Positions 45,734 through 54,742 of a DNA stretch of 64,000 nucleotides are shown here, one piece after another. How positions within the stretch are numbered: position 1 is the first letter of the stretch; each line of letters opens with the position of its first letter. Made by a program: the position numbers and the translations under genes. The notes beneath the pieces were generated by a model. The model did not search any database, was not told the origin of the DNA, and worked only from the letters and a program-made list of their open reading frames with translations. The DNA comes from Niastella vici (GTDB taxonomy: Bacteria > Bacteroidota > Bacteroidia > Chitinophagales > Chitinophagaceae), in NCBI RefSeq assembly GCF_002077945.1, contig NZ_LVYD01000058.1:682001-746000 (forward strand). Reading direction: 5' to 3'.

Positions 45734-48700
45734 ATGATCAACCGTTTACTGATAATAACGATAGCCTGTTTACTATTCCTTTATCCAGTATTAGCACAAC
45801 CCGTGCAGTATCCCTTCCTGCATCTTGATGTTTCAAACGGTTTATCGCATAACCAGGTTAACACCATTATAAAAGACGCCAAAGGTTTTATGTGGTTTGG
45901 CACCGCTTCGGGGTTGAACCGTTACGATGGCTATGTATTCAGGACCTTTCGCCATAAAGAAAACGACTCCACTTCACTCAACGAAGACCAGATCGTAAAG
46001 ATCCAGGAGGGGCCGCAAAATAAATTCTGGATCGATACCCGCAGCGGGCAATGCATCTTTGATCCCGTGTCGGAAAAAGCGATGACCAATACGCTGGCCT
46101 GGTGCCGTCAAGTATCATTACCAGCCGCATTTGTCAACGATATTGAAAAAGATAAACAGGGCTGTTTCTGGTTTGCACAAACCGGGTATGGCGCCAGCCG
46201 GTATAACCCTGCGGCGCATACGGTGCGCCGCTTTCCGCGGCAACCGGTTATCCCCAATACACCTGATATTGTAGATATGGAGGCCGATAACGCCGGTAAT
46301 CTCTGGATCATGTACAGCGATGGCCTGCTGGAAGCATACAATACAGCCACAGAAAAAAAAATCTACAGCAATAGCGCTTTGTTTAAACAGCCCGGCACTT
46401 TGCGCTACCGGTTGTTTGCCGATGCAGAAAACGAACTGTGGATCTATACACAAGGCTATCCGCAAGGCGTATTTTGTTTAGGTAAGAACAATAACCTCAC
46501 ACATTATCACCGCGATGCTGCTTTCAGCAGGTTAAACAATAACCTGGTAACAGGCATACAGCAGGATAATAATGGGAATATATGGATCATCACCGACCAT
46601 GGCGGCGTAAACCTGTTGAACAAAAAAACAGGAGCCATATCGTACCTGGAGAATAAACCGGAAGATGTAAAAAGCATCAGTCAGAACAGCGTGAACGCCA
46701 TTTACCGCGACAATACCGGCATTATTTGGCTGGGTACGTATAAAAGGGGCGTGAATTATTACCACGAGAACATCATCAAGTTTCCCGTGTACCGGCATTT
46801 GTTATCCGATGCACATAGTTTACCATATGATGATGTGAACCGTTTTGTAGAAGATGATAAAGGTAACCTGTGGATAGGCACCAATGGGGGCGGATTGATC
46901 TATTTCGACCGCAGCAACGGTACATTCCGCACCTTTAAACACAATCCGGGCAATACCAATAGCATCAGCAATGATGTTATTGTAAGCCTTTGCATTGATC
47001 ATAATAAGAAATTATGGGTGGGCTCGTATTATGGCGGTCTCGATTGCTACGACGGGCAGCGCTTTATTCATTATAAGAACGATGCGGCCGATACCAACAG
47101 CATTTCAGACAACAGCATTTGGGAGATCTTTGAAGATGCGCAACAGCAGTTATGGGTGGGAACCCTGACCGGCGGTTTGAACCGGTTTGAACCGAAAACA
47201 AATAATTTTTACCGTTACCGGCAGGGAACAAATGCATTGAACTCAACTTATATTTCTGCACTGGCCGAAGACCGGGATGGTAATTTATGGATCGGCACCG
47301 AATCGGGAATTAATGTCAGGAACAAACAAACGGGCCGTTTTATTTATTATTTGCACGACTCAAAAGACCCGCGCAGTTTGAGCAGTAATAGTGTCACCGC
47401 CCTGTTGCGCGACAGTCGCGGTAATATGTGGGTGACCACGCGCGACGGGTTGAACTTTTTTGATGAAACCAGCGGTTCCTTCCGTCATTTCACCCAGGCC
47501 GATGGTTTGTCTGAAAATAATATCCTCACCCTCATGGAGGATAATGAGCATACCCTATGGCTGGGCACCACCAATGGAATTTCAAGGGCCTGGATCCAAC
47601 AATATGATCCGAAGGGTCATATGCAGATCCAGTTCAGGAATTATGATGAGCGCGATGGATTGCAGGGCCGCGAATTCAATGAGAATGCCGCGTTGAAAAC
47701 AAGGCGGGGCGAACTCATCTTTGGCGGCGCCAATGGATTTAATATCATTAACCCCGATGCCATTTCCCATAATACCATTGTGCCCGAAGTGGTGTTAACC
47801 GATCTGCGGGTATTTGATAAAAGTTTGCAACCCGGTGAACTGGTCAATAACCGCGTGCTGTTAACAGCAGCTATTTCAGAAGTAAAAGAGATCAGGCTGA
47901 AGTATTATGAGAATATCTTCTCGTTAGAGTTTGCCGCCCTCAATTATTCCAACCCCGAAAAAAATCAATACGCCTACAAGCTCGAAGGGTTCAATAACGA
48001 CTGGCTTACTACCGATGGAACGCATCGTACTGTTACCTATACCAACCTCGATCCTGGTACATACACCTTCAGGGTAAAGGCCAGTAATGGCGATGGGGTG
48101 TGGAACGAAAAAGGCACTGCCCTGGTGGTCACCATTCTGCCGCCCTTTTGGCGAACCATTCCGGCATTTATCCTTTACGCCTTGCTGATAGCCGGCATTT
48201 TGATTGCGGCGCGAAGGCTTACTATTCAGCGGGCGCATATGCGTTTTCAGCTGGCGCAACAAAAGAAGGAGGCGGAACGTGTACATGAACTGGACCTGTT
48301 GAAGCTGAAATTCTTTACCAACGTAAGCCATGAGTTCAGAACGCCGTTGTCGCTGATCATGGCGCCGGTTGAAAAAATGGTGAAGCACACCCATGAACCG
48401 GAACAGAAAAAACAATATCAGTTAATTTACCGCAATGCCCGGCGTTTGCTGGCATTGGTGAACCAGCTGCTCGATTTCAGAAAGCTGGAGATGCAGGAGC
48501 TGCGGCTTTATCCTTCGCACGGCGATATTGTATCGTTTGTAAAGGAGGTGGCGTTTTCTTTTACCGATATGGCCGGCGCCAAACACATCAACTTTAATTT
48601 TGCAACCGATATTCCTGCTTTACAGATCTCTTTTGATCCCGATAAGCTGGAACGCATTTTATTCAACCTGCTATCGAATGCATTCAAGTTCACGCCCGAG

Positions 48701-49852
48701 TATGGGAACATTGAAGTGCTGCTGGCGCTGCAAGCCGGTAGCGGCGGGCATCCCCATTCGCAATATGTATCTATCAAAGTAAAGGACAGTGGAATTGGTA
48801 TTCCGGCCGAAGACCAGGAACGGATCTTTGAACGGTTCTTTCAGCACGATGTGCCGGGCACTATTTTGAACCAGGGTAGTGGTATTGGATTGGCCATTTC
48901 AAAAGAGTTTGTGCGCCTGCATCAGGGTACCATTGCCGTGGAAAGCGAACCTGGTAAAGGCACCTGCTTTACTGTTTTATTACCGGTAACTGCACCGGTT
49001 GAAAAACCGGTAACGGCGCCGGTTGAAGAAGTGCTGATGACACCCGAGCCGGCAGAAGAAACAGGCGACCAAACCGGCAAAGGGGGCCGCAAAAAGCCGG
49101 TGTTACTGATCGTGGATGATAATGAAGACATAAGGTTCTACCTGAAAGATAACCTGCGCCGCAACTATATGGTATATGAAGCCGTGAACGGGGCCGAAGG
49201 CTGGGAAAAAACAAAGCAGTTGCAACCCGACCTGGTGGTGAGTGATGTAATGATGCCGGTGATGGATGGCATGGAATTGTGCCGCACTATAAAGCACGAT
49301 AAGCACACTTCGCATATTCCGGTGATCTTATTAACGGCCCGGTCGGCGGCAGAACCCAAAATGGAGGCGTTTCAGGTAGGGGCAAACGATTATGTGACCA
49401 AGCCATTCAGCTACGAAATGCTGCAATCGCGCATTAAAAACCTGCTGGCGCAACAGGAAGCCATGCGAAAGTTATTTCAGAAGCAGGTAGAGGTAAATCC
49501 TTCTGAAATAAGTGTTACTTCCGTTGATGAACAGTTCATTCGCCAGTCGATTGAAACGGTGGAACAAAATATTTCAAATCCTGATTTTTCGGTAGAAGAC
49601 CTGAGCCGGGCCCTGCACATGAGCCGCGTGGCTTTGTATAAGAAGTTGCTGGCGCTTACCGGTAAATCGCCCCTTGATTTTATAAAGACCATCCGGTTAA
49701 AGCGGGCTGCCCAGTTGTTGGAAAAGAGTCAATTCAATATTTCAGAGATTGCCTATGAGGTAGGCTTTAATAATCCCAAGTATTTTGCCCGCACCTTTAA
49801 GAAGGAGTTTGGTGTGTTGCCCTCGGAATATGCTGCACGCCCCCGCCCCTAA
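45734..49852 (+). CDS. Hybrid two-component system regulator (sensor kinase and AraC response regulator in one)
   Basis: The 1372-residue protein has a signal peptide (ending VLAQP), a beta-propeller sensor of about 14 repeats (residues 25-720, with FMWFGTASGLNRYDG and LWIGTESGIN types), a Y_Y_Y domain (about 730-800), one membrane helix (about 805-830), a histidine kinase (H866 in NVSHEFRTPLS; ATPase motifs SGIGIPAEDQERIFERFF, GSGIGLAISKEFV), a receiver (D1171 in VVSDVMMPVMDG) and an AraC helix-turn-helix (about 1270-1372). Such regulators sense glycan fragments in the periplasm and switch on nearby utilisation genes. The target locus is not provable here; the SusC/SusD-GH92-GH28 genes at 31922-40731 are a candidate. 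The frame is open from 45722; ATG 45734 is the natural start. Confidence 0.95.
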   Translation: MINRLLIITIACLLFLYPVLAQPVQYPFLHLDVSNGLSHNQVNTIIKDAKGFMWFGTASGLNRYDGYVFRTFRHKENDSTSLNEDQIVKIQEGPQNKFWIDTRSGQCIFDPVSEKAMTNTLAWCRQVSLPAAFVNDIEKDKQGCFWFAQTGYGASRYNPAAHTVRRFPRQPVIPNTPDIVDMEADNAGNLWIMYSDGLLEAYNTATEKKIYSNSALFKQPGTLRYRLFADAENELWIYTQGYPQGVFCLGKNNNLTHYHRDAAFSRLNNNLVTGIQQDNNGNIWIITDHGGVNLLNKKTGAISYLENKPEDVKSISQNSVNAIYRDNTGIIWLGTYKRGVNYYHENIIKFPVYRHLLSDAHSLPYDDVNRFVEDDKGNLWIGTNGGGLIYFDRSNGTFRTFKHNPGNTNSISNDVIVSLCIDHNKKLWVGSYYGGLDCYDGQRFIHYKNDAADTNSISDNSIWEIFEDAQQQLWVGTLTGGLNRFEPKTNNFYRYRQGTNALNSTYISALAEDRDGNLWIGTESGINVRNKQTGRFIYYLHDSKDPRSLSSNSVTALLRDSRGNMWVTTRDGLNFFDETSGSFRHFTQADGLSENNILTLMEDNEHTLWLGTTNGISRAWIQQYDPKGHMQIQFRNYDERDGLQGREFNENAALKTRRGELIFGGANGFNIINPDAISHNTIVPEVVLTDLRVFDKSLQPGELVNNRVLLTAAISEVKEIRLKYYENIFSLEFAALNYSNPEKNQYAYKLEGFNNDWLTTDGTHRTVTYTNLDPGTYTFRVKASNGDGVWNEKGTALVVTILPPFWRTIPAFILYALLIAGILIAARRLTIQRAHMRFQLAQQKKEAERVHELDLLKLKFFTNVSHEFRTPLSLIMAPVEKMVKHTHEPEQKKQYQLIYRNARRLLALVNQLLDFRKLEMQELRLYPSHGDIVSFVKEVAFSFTDMAGAKHINFNFATDIPALQISFDPDKLERILFNLLSNAFKFTPEYGNIEVLLALQAGSGGHPHSQYVSIKVKDSGIGIPAEDQERIFERFFQHDVPGTILNQGSGIGLAISKEFVRLHQGTIAVESEPGKGTCFTVLLPVTAPVEKPVTAPVEEVLMTPEPAEETGDQTGKGGRKKPVLLIVDDNEDIRFYLKDNLRRNYMVYEAVNGAEGWEKTKQLQPDLVVSDVMMPVMDGMELCRTIKHDKHTSHIPVILLTARSAAEPKMEAFQVGANDYVTKPFSYEMLQSRIKNLLAQQEAMRKLFQKQVEVNPSEISVTSVDEQFIRQSIETVEQNISNPDFSVEDLSRALHMSRVALYKKLLALTGKSPLDFIKTIRLKRAAQLLEKSQFNISEIAYEVGFNNPKYFARTFKKEFGVLPSEYAARPRP

Positions 49853-50005
49853 AGGGGAGGGAGAACCCCCCGGCCCCTAAAGGGGAGGAAGAACATTTTA
49901 TCTTTAGGAAAGAAACAATCCTTAGAACCCCTAATGGGGGGACGCAGTCTATATATCGCGAGTCCCGAAGTTAAATGATTCCCCCTTCAGGGGTTAGGGG
50001 GTGTG
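49840..50005. repeat. GC-rich palindromic repeat cluster overlapping the regulator's stop
   Basis: CCCCTAAAGGGGAGG-type words occur twice (about 49846-49889), then CCCCTAATGGGGGG (near 49928) and CCCCCTTCAGGGGTTAGGGGG (49981-50001). The first copy contains the stop codon and encodes the last residues of the regulator (PRP). Confidence 0.75.
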
Positions 50006-50015
50006 GCAAAGAATA

Positions 50016-50037
50016 AAGGCCGCTTACGGGCGGCCTT
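50016..50037. terminator. Hairpin terminator between the regulator and the small lipoprotein
   Basis: AAGGCCGC-TTACGG-GCGGCCTT is a perfect 8-bp stem between convergent genes. The T-run is weak on both sides. Confidence 0.65.
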
Positions 50038-50057
50038 GTGTATGAGGATCCTGTGTT

Positions 50058-50243
50058 TTAATTTCTTTTTTGCTGTCCTGGTGCATAGGCCCGGGCTGAT
50101 TTTTCGCCCGTGAGCTTTTTCGCTTGTCCCGGCGGAAGCCGGTGTGTGGCGGTGCGGTGGTTATTTACGATCACTACTTTATGGTGGTTGCAACTGCTGC
50201 CAGCCAGTAATAGTAGGGTCAGCACAAAAACTAAATAATTCAT
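50058..50243 (-). CDS. 61-aa lipoprotein
   Basis: The product starts MNYLVFVLTLLLLAGSSC with a lipobox (Cys18) and continues as a basic tail containing HRLPPGQAKKLTG and SARAYAPGQQKRN. This short lipoprotein type with HRLPPGQAKK is common in Chitinophagaceae; databases tend to give it misleading names (recollection). No function is known. It is convergent to the sensor-regulator and is followed by the hairpin at 50016. Confidence 0.7.
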   Translation of the reverse strand: MNYLVFVLTLLLLAGSSCNHHKVVIVNNHRTATHRLPPGQAKKLTGEKSARAYAPGQQKRN

Positions 50244-50940
50244 TCTTTAGGTATTGATCTTTTAAAAAAAGCCGCAATCTATAGGAAACAATTATAATAT
50301 TATTTTTTTTATGATGCAATAGTAGATTTTCACCGTAAAAAGGGGCGTAGTAAACATTTTGATACCCTGAAAAACACTTTTTACTCCCTCCACATAATGA
50401 ATGAGATAGTACATTAGTAACCTGGTTCTACAAGTAACCTGCCGGGCAGGTACTTACTCAAAACAACGATTGCTTTCCATGCCTTTTCCTTTTTCCAGGT
50501 TGCTGATAGTATTGGTAACCTGGATTTTTTTGCAACCTGGTGCAAAAAATACGGTTGTCCCGTGATATTTCTCCCTGTTTTCGCTAAAGGGCATTAGCCG
50601 TTGCAGAGCAAGTAGTTATCCCACCAAAGGCAGACTGTGCCGCTAATAAACTGTTAAAATAACAGTTGTAAGTTTTATGTTGTAACATAATTAAATAAGT
50701 CTTGTTGCGTTTAACATATGTGTAGGTAAGACCGGGGGCTATTGAGTAGAGCGGCGTACTGTTTAACCCCGGAGACTAAAGTATTATTCTTATTTAAACG
50801 TACTTAATTACCAGTAAGAGGCGTTATATAAAATACGCATTGAATAACAAAGAATATGTGTAAAGGCAATCAATGCTTCCGTGGCTTCAGGATCAATGTG
50901 CTTTCATCAATTTTAGAATTCCATTAATCAATAACTTAAG
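50244..50940. other. Long intergenic region (697 nt)
   Basis: No gene is supported on either strand. The stretch has a terminator-like hairpin CCAGGTT...AACCTGG followed by ATTTTTTT (50497-50530) although no gene ends shortly before it, plus GTAACCTG words and a pyrimidine-rich segment near 50480-50495. A small RNA ending at 50530 is possible. Confidence 0.45.
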
Positions 50941-51936
50941 ATGGCATATACCCCGTCTTTAACCCGTTATGACTCCATGACGTATAATCGTTGCGGCAAT
51001 AGCGGCCTACTGTTACCGGCTTTGTCACTTGGGTTATGGCATAATTTCGGGGGTGTTGACGATTTTAAAAATGCACGTCGTATAGTACGGCATGCTTTTG
51101 ACCAGGGCATGACGCATTTCGATCTGGCCAATAATTACGGGCCACCGCCCGGCTCGGCCGAAGAGAATTTCGGGGCCATGTTGAAAAAAGATTTTTCAGG
51201 TAACCTCCGCGATGAGTTGATCATCTCTACCAAGGCAGGTTATATTATGTGGCCGGGACCTTACGGCAATTGGGGATCGAGGAAATATCTGATGGCCAGT
51301 CTCGATCAAAGTTTAAAACGGATGCGGATCAATTATGTTGATATCTTTTATTCGCACCGGCCCGATCCCGAAACGCCCCTTGAAGAAACGATGATGGCCC
51401 TGCACGACATTGTGAAAAGTGGAAAAGCGCTGTATGCAGGCATCTCGAATTACAAGGCACCTGAAGCAAAAAGAGCGTTTGAAATATTAAAACAACTGGG
51501 AACCCCCTGTCTTATACATCAACCCAAATATTCCATGTTTGAACGATGGGTTGAAGACGGGTTGCTCGATGCGCTGGAAGAATATGGAGTAGGTTGTATT
51601 CCGTTTTCACCGCTTGCCCAGGGAATGTTGACAGACAAATACCTTAAAGGTATTCCCGACAATTCAAGGGCCTCAAAGGCGCATGGCTTTTTAAAGGCCA
51701 ATGATATTACGCCTGAGAAGCTGGAGAAAATAGGCAGGCTAAATGAGATAGCTAAACGCCGTGACCAGTCGCTGGCACAAATGGCGCTAAGCTGGTTGCT
51801 GAAAGATAAACGGGTAACCACCGTGCTGATAGGCGTAAGCTCAACAGCGCAATTGGATAATAACCTGGCCTGCCTTGCCAACCGGCAGTTCACAGGTGAT
51901 GAACTGAATGAAATTGAATTGATACTGAAGGGATAA
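50941..51936 (+). CDS. Aldo/keto reductase, YghZ-type (glyceraldehyde-3-phosphate reductase-like)
   Basis: The 331-residue cytoplasmic NADPH-dependent reductase belongs to the AKR14/YghZ group: it starts YNRCGNSGLLLPALSLGLWH, has the tetrad residues in FDLANNYGPPPG (Asp, Tyr), STKAGYIMWPGPYGNWGSRK (Lys) and YSHRPDPETP (His), and GISNYKAPE. The YghZ enzyme reduces L-glyceraldehyde 3-phosphate. Its upstream 700 nt are non-coding; the next gene is a GH2-like protein after 367 nt. Confidence 0.9.
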   Translation: MAYTPSLTRYDSMTYNRCGNSGLLLPALSLGLWHNFGGVDDFKNARRIVRHAFDQGMTHFDLANNYGPPPGSAEENFGAMLKKDFSGNLRDELIISTKAGYIMWPGPYGNWGSRKYLMASLDQSLKRMRINYVDIFYSHRPDPETPLEETMMALHDIVKSGKALYAGISNYKAPEAKRAFEILKQLGTPCLIHQPKYSMFERWVEDGLLDALEEYGVGCIPFSPLAQGMLTDKYLKGIPDNSRASKAHGFLKANDITPEKLEKIGRLNEIAKRRDQSLAQMALSWLLKDKRVTTVLIGVSSTAQLDNNLACLANRQFTGDELNEIELILKG

Positions 51937-52303
51937 CAAGCAATGGTTAGCAAATTAGTAAGCTAAAACGGCATGTAAAATATAAGAACATTGAAAGGCT
52001 TAAAACGCTTAGACAAAACAAAATTTAGTATTATATTGCACCGTTCGTAGAAACTACCTATAGAGTTTCCTGTAATTAAATGTGCGTGGGGTTGTAAATA
52101 CAACAGTTAATGTACCCTTACTGTTCAATACAGCATCACAAAACATGTTACAACTATAGGAACGTATAACCCCGCCACCAAAAACCGAAGAAAAGGATAC
52201 AAGGTATTCATTCTTGCCGGCTGGTTATATTGATCTGTTTTGTAGTTTTTATAACGGTAAAGTCTGATATCTTATTTAGTAGCTACTTATCCATACACCT
52301 GAA
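51937..52303. other. Intergenic region (367 nt) before the GH2-like gene
   Basis: AT-rich, no gene and no strong hairpin. TTTTGTAGTTTTTATAAC near 52238-52255 may be part of a promoter for the GH2-like gene, but I cannot fix the boxes. Confidence 0.4.
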
Positions 52304-54652
52304 ATGAAAAAGACAATCCTGCATTTGTTGATCATGCATGGGATGATTACCCAGGCGCTTGCACAGGGAACAGCAACCCTCCCGCAATTAGGGACTATGA
52401 ATGACCATGCTGCGTTGTATGGTCTGTACAGTTCCAACGATCGTGCCAATAACAATATTAGAGCGAAGATACCGCTGCCAGGCCTGCTGGGCCAGCAATG
52501 GCTTGGCTATGATGATGGCGACAACGCCAAACCGGTGGCCAACAGCAAGGCATTCGATTCTTATATAGAACGGGTGGTTATCGACGCTAAAGCATCTGGC
52601 AGTTTTTCCATGCAGGTGTTTAGTAAGGGTATACAAGCCAATCAATCGATCGAGTTTCAGGTACTGGACCCAACCGGAAAACCGTTGGCCGATGCTGTAC
52701 CCGTAACCGCTGCAGAAAATGCAGAAGTTAAAAAGGAGTTTTCCATGATCAGAACATGGAACCCTGAGAACCCGCATTTGTACACCGCTGTATTAACCTT
52801 AAAAGACGCATCACAACAAGTATTATACACTTTTACTAAAAAATTCGGTTTCAGAACTGTTGAATCAAAGCCCGACGGTATTTACGTTAATGGCATAAAG
52901 GTGATCTTTAAAGGTATCAACCGCCGCAGTGCCGAGTTAGGCAATGCACGTTCCTCTGAAGAAGCATACCTCAGTGATATCAACACCATGAAGGACCTGA
53001 ACATGAATGCCGTGCGATTGTCTTACTATCCTGTAGATCCGCATTTCTATGACCTTTGCGATTCTATTGGATTGTTTGTAATCAGCGAGCTTTCCGGCTC
53101 CGATGCAAAGAAGTTAATCAAGGATGTGGTGTTCAGTGGCCTGAACCACCCTTCAGTAATATGCTGGTCAACCGGTCCCGAAAATGCCAGCAATAAAGAA
53201 CTGGATAAAGAATTCGCCACATACGATATTCAGGGCCGCTATGTAATTCACCCGGTGAGTAAAGGCGATAAAAAGAATTCCGATTTCAATTCTGTTGCCA
53301 ATTCCATTCTGTACGGAACCGAAGCGTTCACGCCTACAGAGATCGGCAACGGTATCTATAATGGTGGCCGTGCGGCCGGGTTAGAAGATTTCTGGAACGA
53401 AGCGAGCAAGTCTTCCAAGTTCTCAGGGACCTTCCTGGCTTCGTACCGCGATGAGAATGGCATTGAATCGGCCAGCGGCTACGATCTGAAATCAAAAGAA
53501 AAGTGGGCAAGCTATTTTACCATCAAGGAATTATGGGCGCCGCTTGGTTTTGATCTCAACAACATCAGCCCTACCTGGAACGGTATCTTAACAGTTGAGA
53601 ACAAATTCCTGTATACCAACCTCAGCAGGTTGAAGTTTGCCTGGAAACTCGCGCTGTTCCCCAAAGCCACCCAGAAAACGCTGGAGCCACTGATCATTGA
53701 AGAAGGAGTAATGCCATCGCCTTTTACGGGCCCTGGTGAAAAAGCCCAGTTGAAATTTACCTTTACCCAACAGTTCCAGTATGCTGATGCCCTGGTGCTC
53801 ACGGTAACAGATAAAAATGATAAAGAGGTTTATACCTGGACTTTACCCATACGTAAGCCCGAAGATGTGGTGAAAACAAGCCCTGAAGTAGCTTCTATCT
53901 CCACCATCATGCGTACCGAAGAGGATGCTTTCCTGTCACTGGTGTGCGATGGTATCAACTATATCTTCGATAAAAAGACCGGTAATATCACCAAAGTATA
54001 TGTAGGTAAACGTGACCTGGCTTTCACCGGACCGTTCCTGGCTGGCGTTTCGAATTATACCATGGCCGATTTCAAACACCTGGTAAAAGAGAATACCCAT
54101 ACTGTAGAAGTTACTTATAAAGGGGAGAATACCCTGTATGTAAAATGGACCTTCCACACCGGTGAACTGCCGAAAATGGAATACCAATACTCAATGAAAC
54201 CAGCTGGTGAATATACCGGTATCACTTTCAAATATCCCGAAGAAAAGATCGTGGGTGTAAAGTGGATGGGCCGTGGTCCCTTCCATGTTTGGAAGAACCG
54301 CATTAAAGGTCAGCAGTTAGGCGTATGGGAAAAACCAAACAAGCCAAACACCACTTCTGAATTCAAAGGATGGCATGCCGACATTTACTGGGTGCAGTTC
54401 CAGACAAACATGGGTAACTTTACTTTATATACCGATCAGCAGAATGTATTCCTGCAAATGTTCAGTCCGCTGAAACAGGGCGCCCTGCTGAATGAGTTTG
54501 CTACAGCGCCTTTCCCTGATAATGGTAACATCGGCTTTATGAACCAGATCAGTGGTTTGGGTACCAAGCCTGCTGACAATGTAGCTTCAAAGAGCCTGAA
54601 AAGCGCTAATGACCAAATAGGCGGTACTATTTATTTCGATTTCAGATGGTAA
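52304..54652 (+). CDS. Divergent GH2-like protein with shortened catalytic barrel
   Basis: The 782-residue secreted protein (signal ending near QALAQ) aligns by eye with LacZ-type GH2 in fragments: Ig-like domain (IRTWNPENPHLYTAVLTL near residue 145), then KGINRRSAELGNARSSEEAY, VRLSYYPVDPHFYDLCD, E293 in CWSTGPENAS at the acid/base position, E346 in FTPTEIGNG at a nucleophile-like position, and a Bgal_small_N-type end (MGRGPFHVWKNRIKGQ). It lacks the N-terminal jelly-roll and has only about 53 residues between the two glutamates, shorter than usual. It may be a reduced enzyme or a binding protein. It lies between two aldo/keto reductases. Confidence 0.7.
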   Translation: MKKTILHLLIMHGMITQALAQGTATLPQLGTMNDHAALYGLYSSNDRANNNIRAKIPLPGLLGQQWLGYDDGDNAKPVANSKAFDSYIERVVIDAKASGSFSMQVFSKGIQANQSIEFQVLDPTGKPLADAVPVTAAENAEVKKEFSMIRTWNPENPHLYTAVLTLKDASQQVLYTFTKKFGFRTVESKPDGIYVNGIKVIFKGINRRSAELGNARSSEEAYLSDINTMKDLNMNAVRLSYYPVDPHFYDLCDSIGLFVISELSGSDAKKLIKDVVFSGLNHPSVICWSTGPENASNKELDKEFATYDIQGRYVIHPVSKGDKKNSDFNSVANSILYGTEAFTPTEIGNGIYNGGRAAGLEDFWNEASKSSKFSGTFLASYRDENGIESASGYDLKSKEKWASYFTIKELWAPLGFDLNNISPTWNGILTVENKFLYTNLSRLKFAWKLALFPKATQKTLEPLIIEEGVMPSPFTGPGEKAQLKFTFTQQFQYADALVLTVTDKNDKEVYTWTLPIRKPEDVVKTSPEVASISTIMRTEEDAFLSLVCDGINYIFDKKTGNITKVYVGKRDLAFTGPFLAGVSNYTMADFKHLVKENTHTVEVTYKGENTLYVKWTFHTGELPKMEYQYSMKPAGEYTGITFKYPEEKIVGVKWMGRGPFHVWKNRIKGQQLGVWEKPNKPNTTSEFKGWHADIYWVQFQTNMGNFTLYTDQQNVFLQMFSPLKQGALLNEFATAPFPDNGNIGFMNQISGLGTKPADNVASKSLKSANDQIGGTIYFDFRW

Positions 54653-54680
54653 TGTAACACTACTAAAGTTTTATAATCTA

Positions 54681-54717
54681 AGTGTGGCACGGTGAGCAAC
54701 TGTGCCACACTTTTTTT
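54681..54717 (+). terminator. Intrinsic terminator with conserved loop
   Basis: AGTGTGGCAC-GGTGAGCAACT-GTGCCACACT is a perfect 10-bp stem followed by a T-run. The loop recurs in the hairpin at 14465-14491. The next gene's promoter box begins about 14 nt after the T-run. Confidence 0.85.
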
Positions 54718-54730
54718 ATGCCCGGAGTTT

Positions 54731-54738
54731 TACCTTTA
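54731..54738 (+). promoter_or_regulatory. TAnnTTTR box 4 nt before the second reductase
   Basis: TACCTTTA ends 4 nt before ATG 54743, just as for the AraC, phosphodiesterase and 97-aa genes. Confidence 0.45.
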
Positions 54739-54742
54739 TAGC

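Noticed and set aside
50697-50830. Possible tRNA or riboswitch in the 697-nt gap
   Set aside because: No cloverleaf or known riboswitch core could be built by eye.
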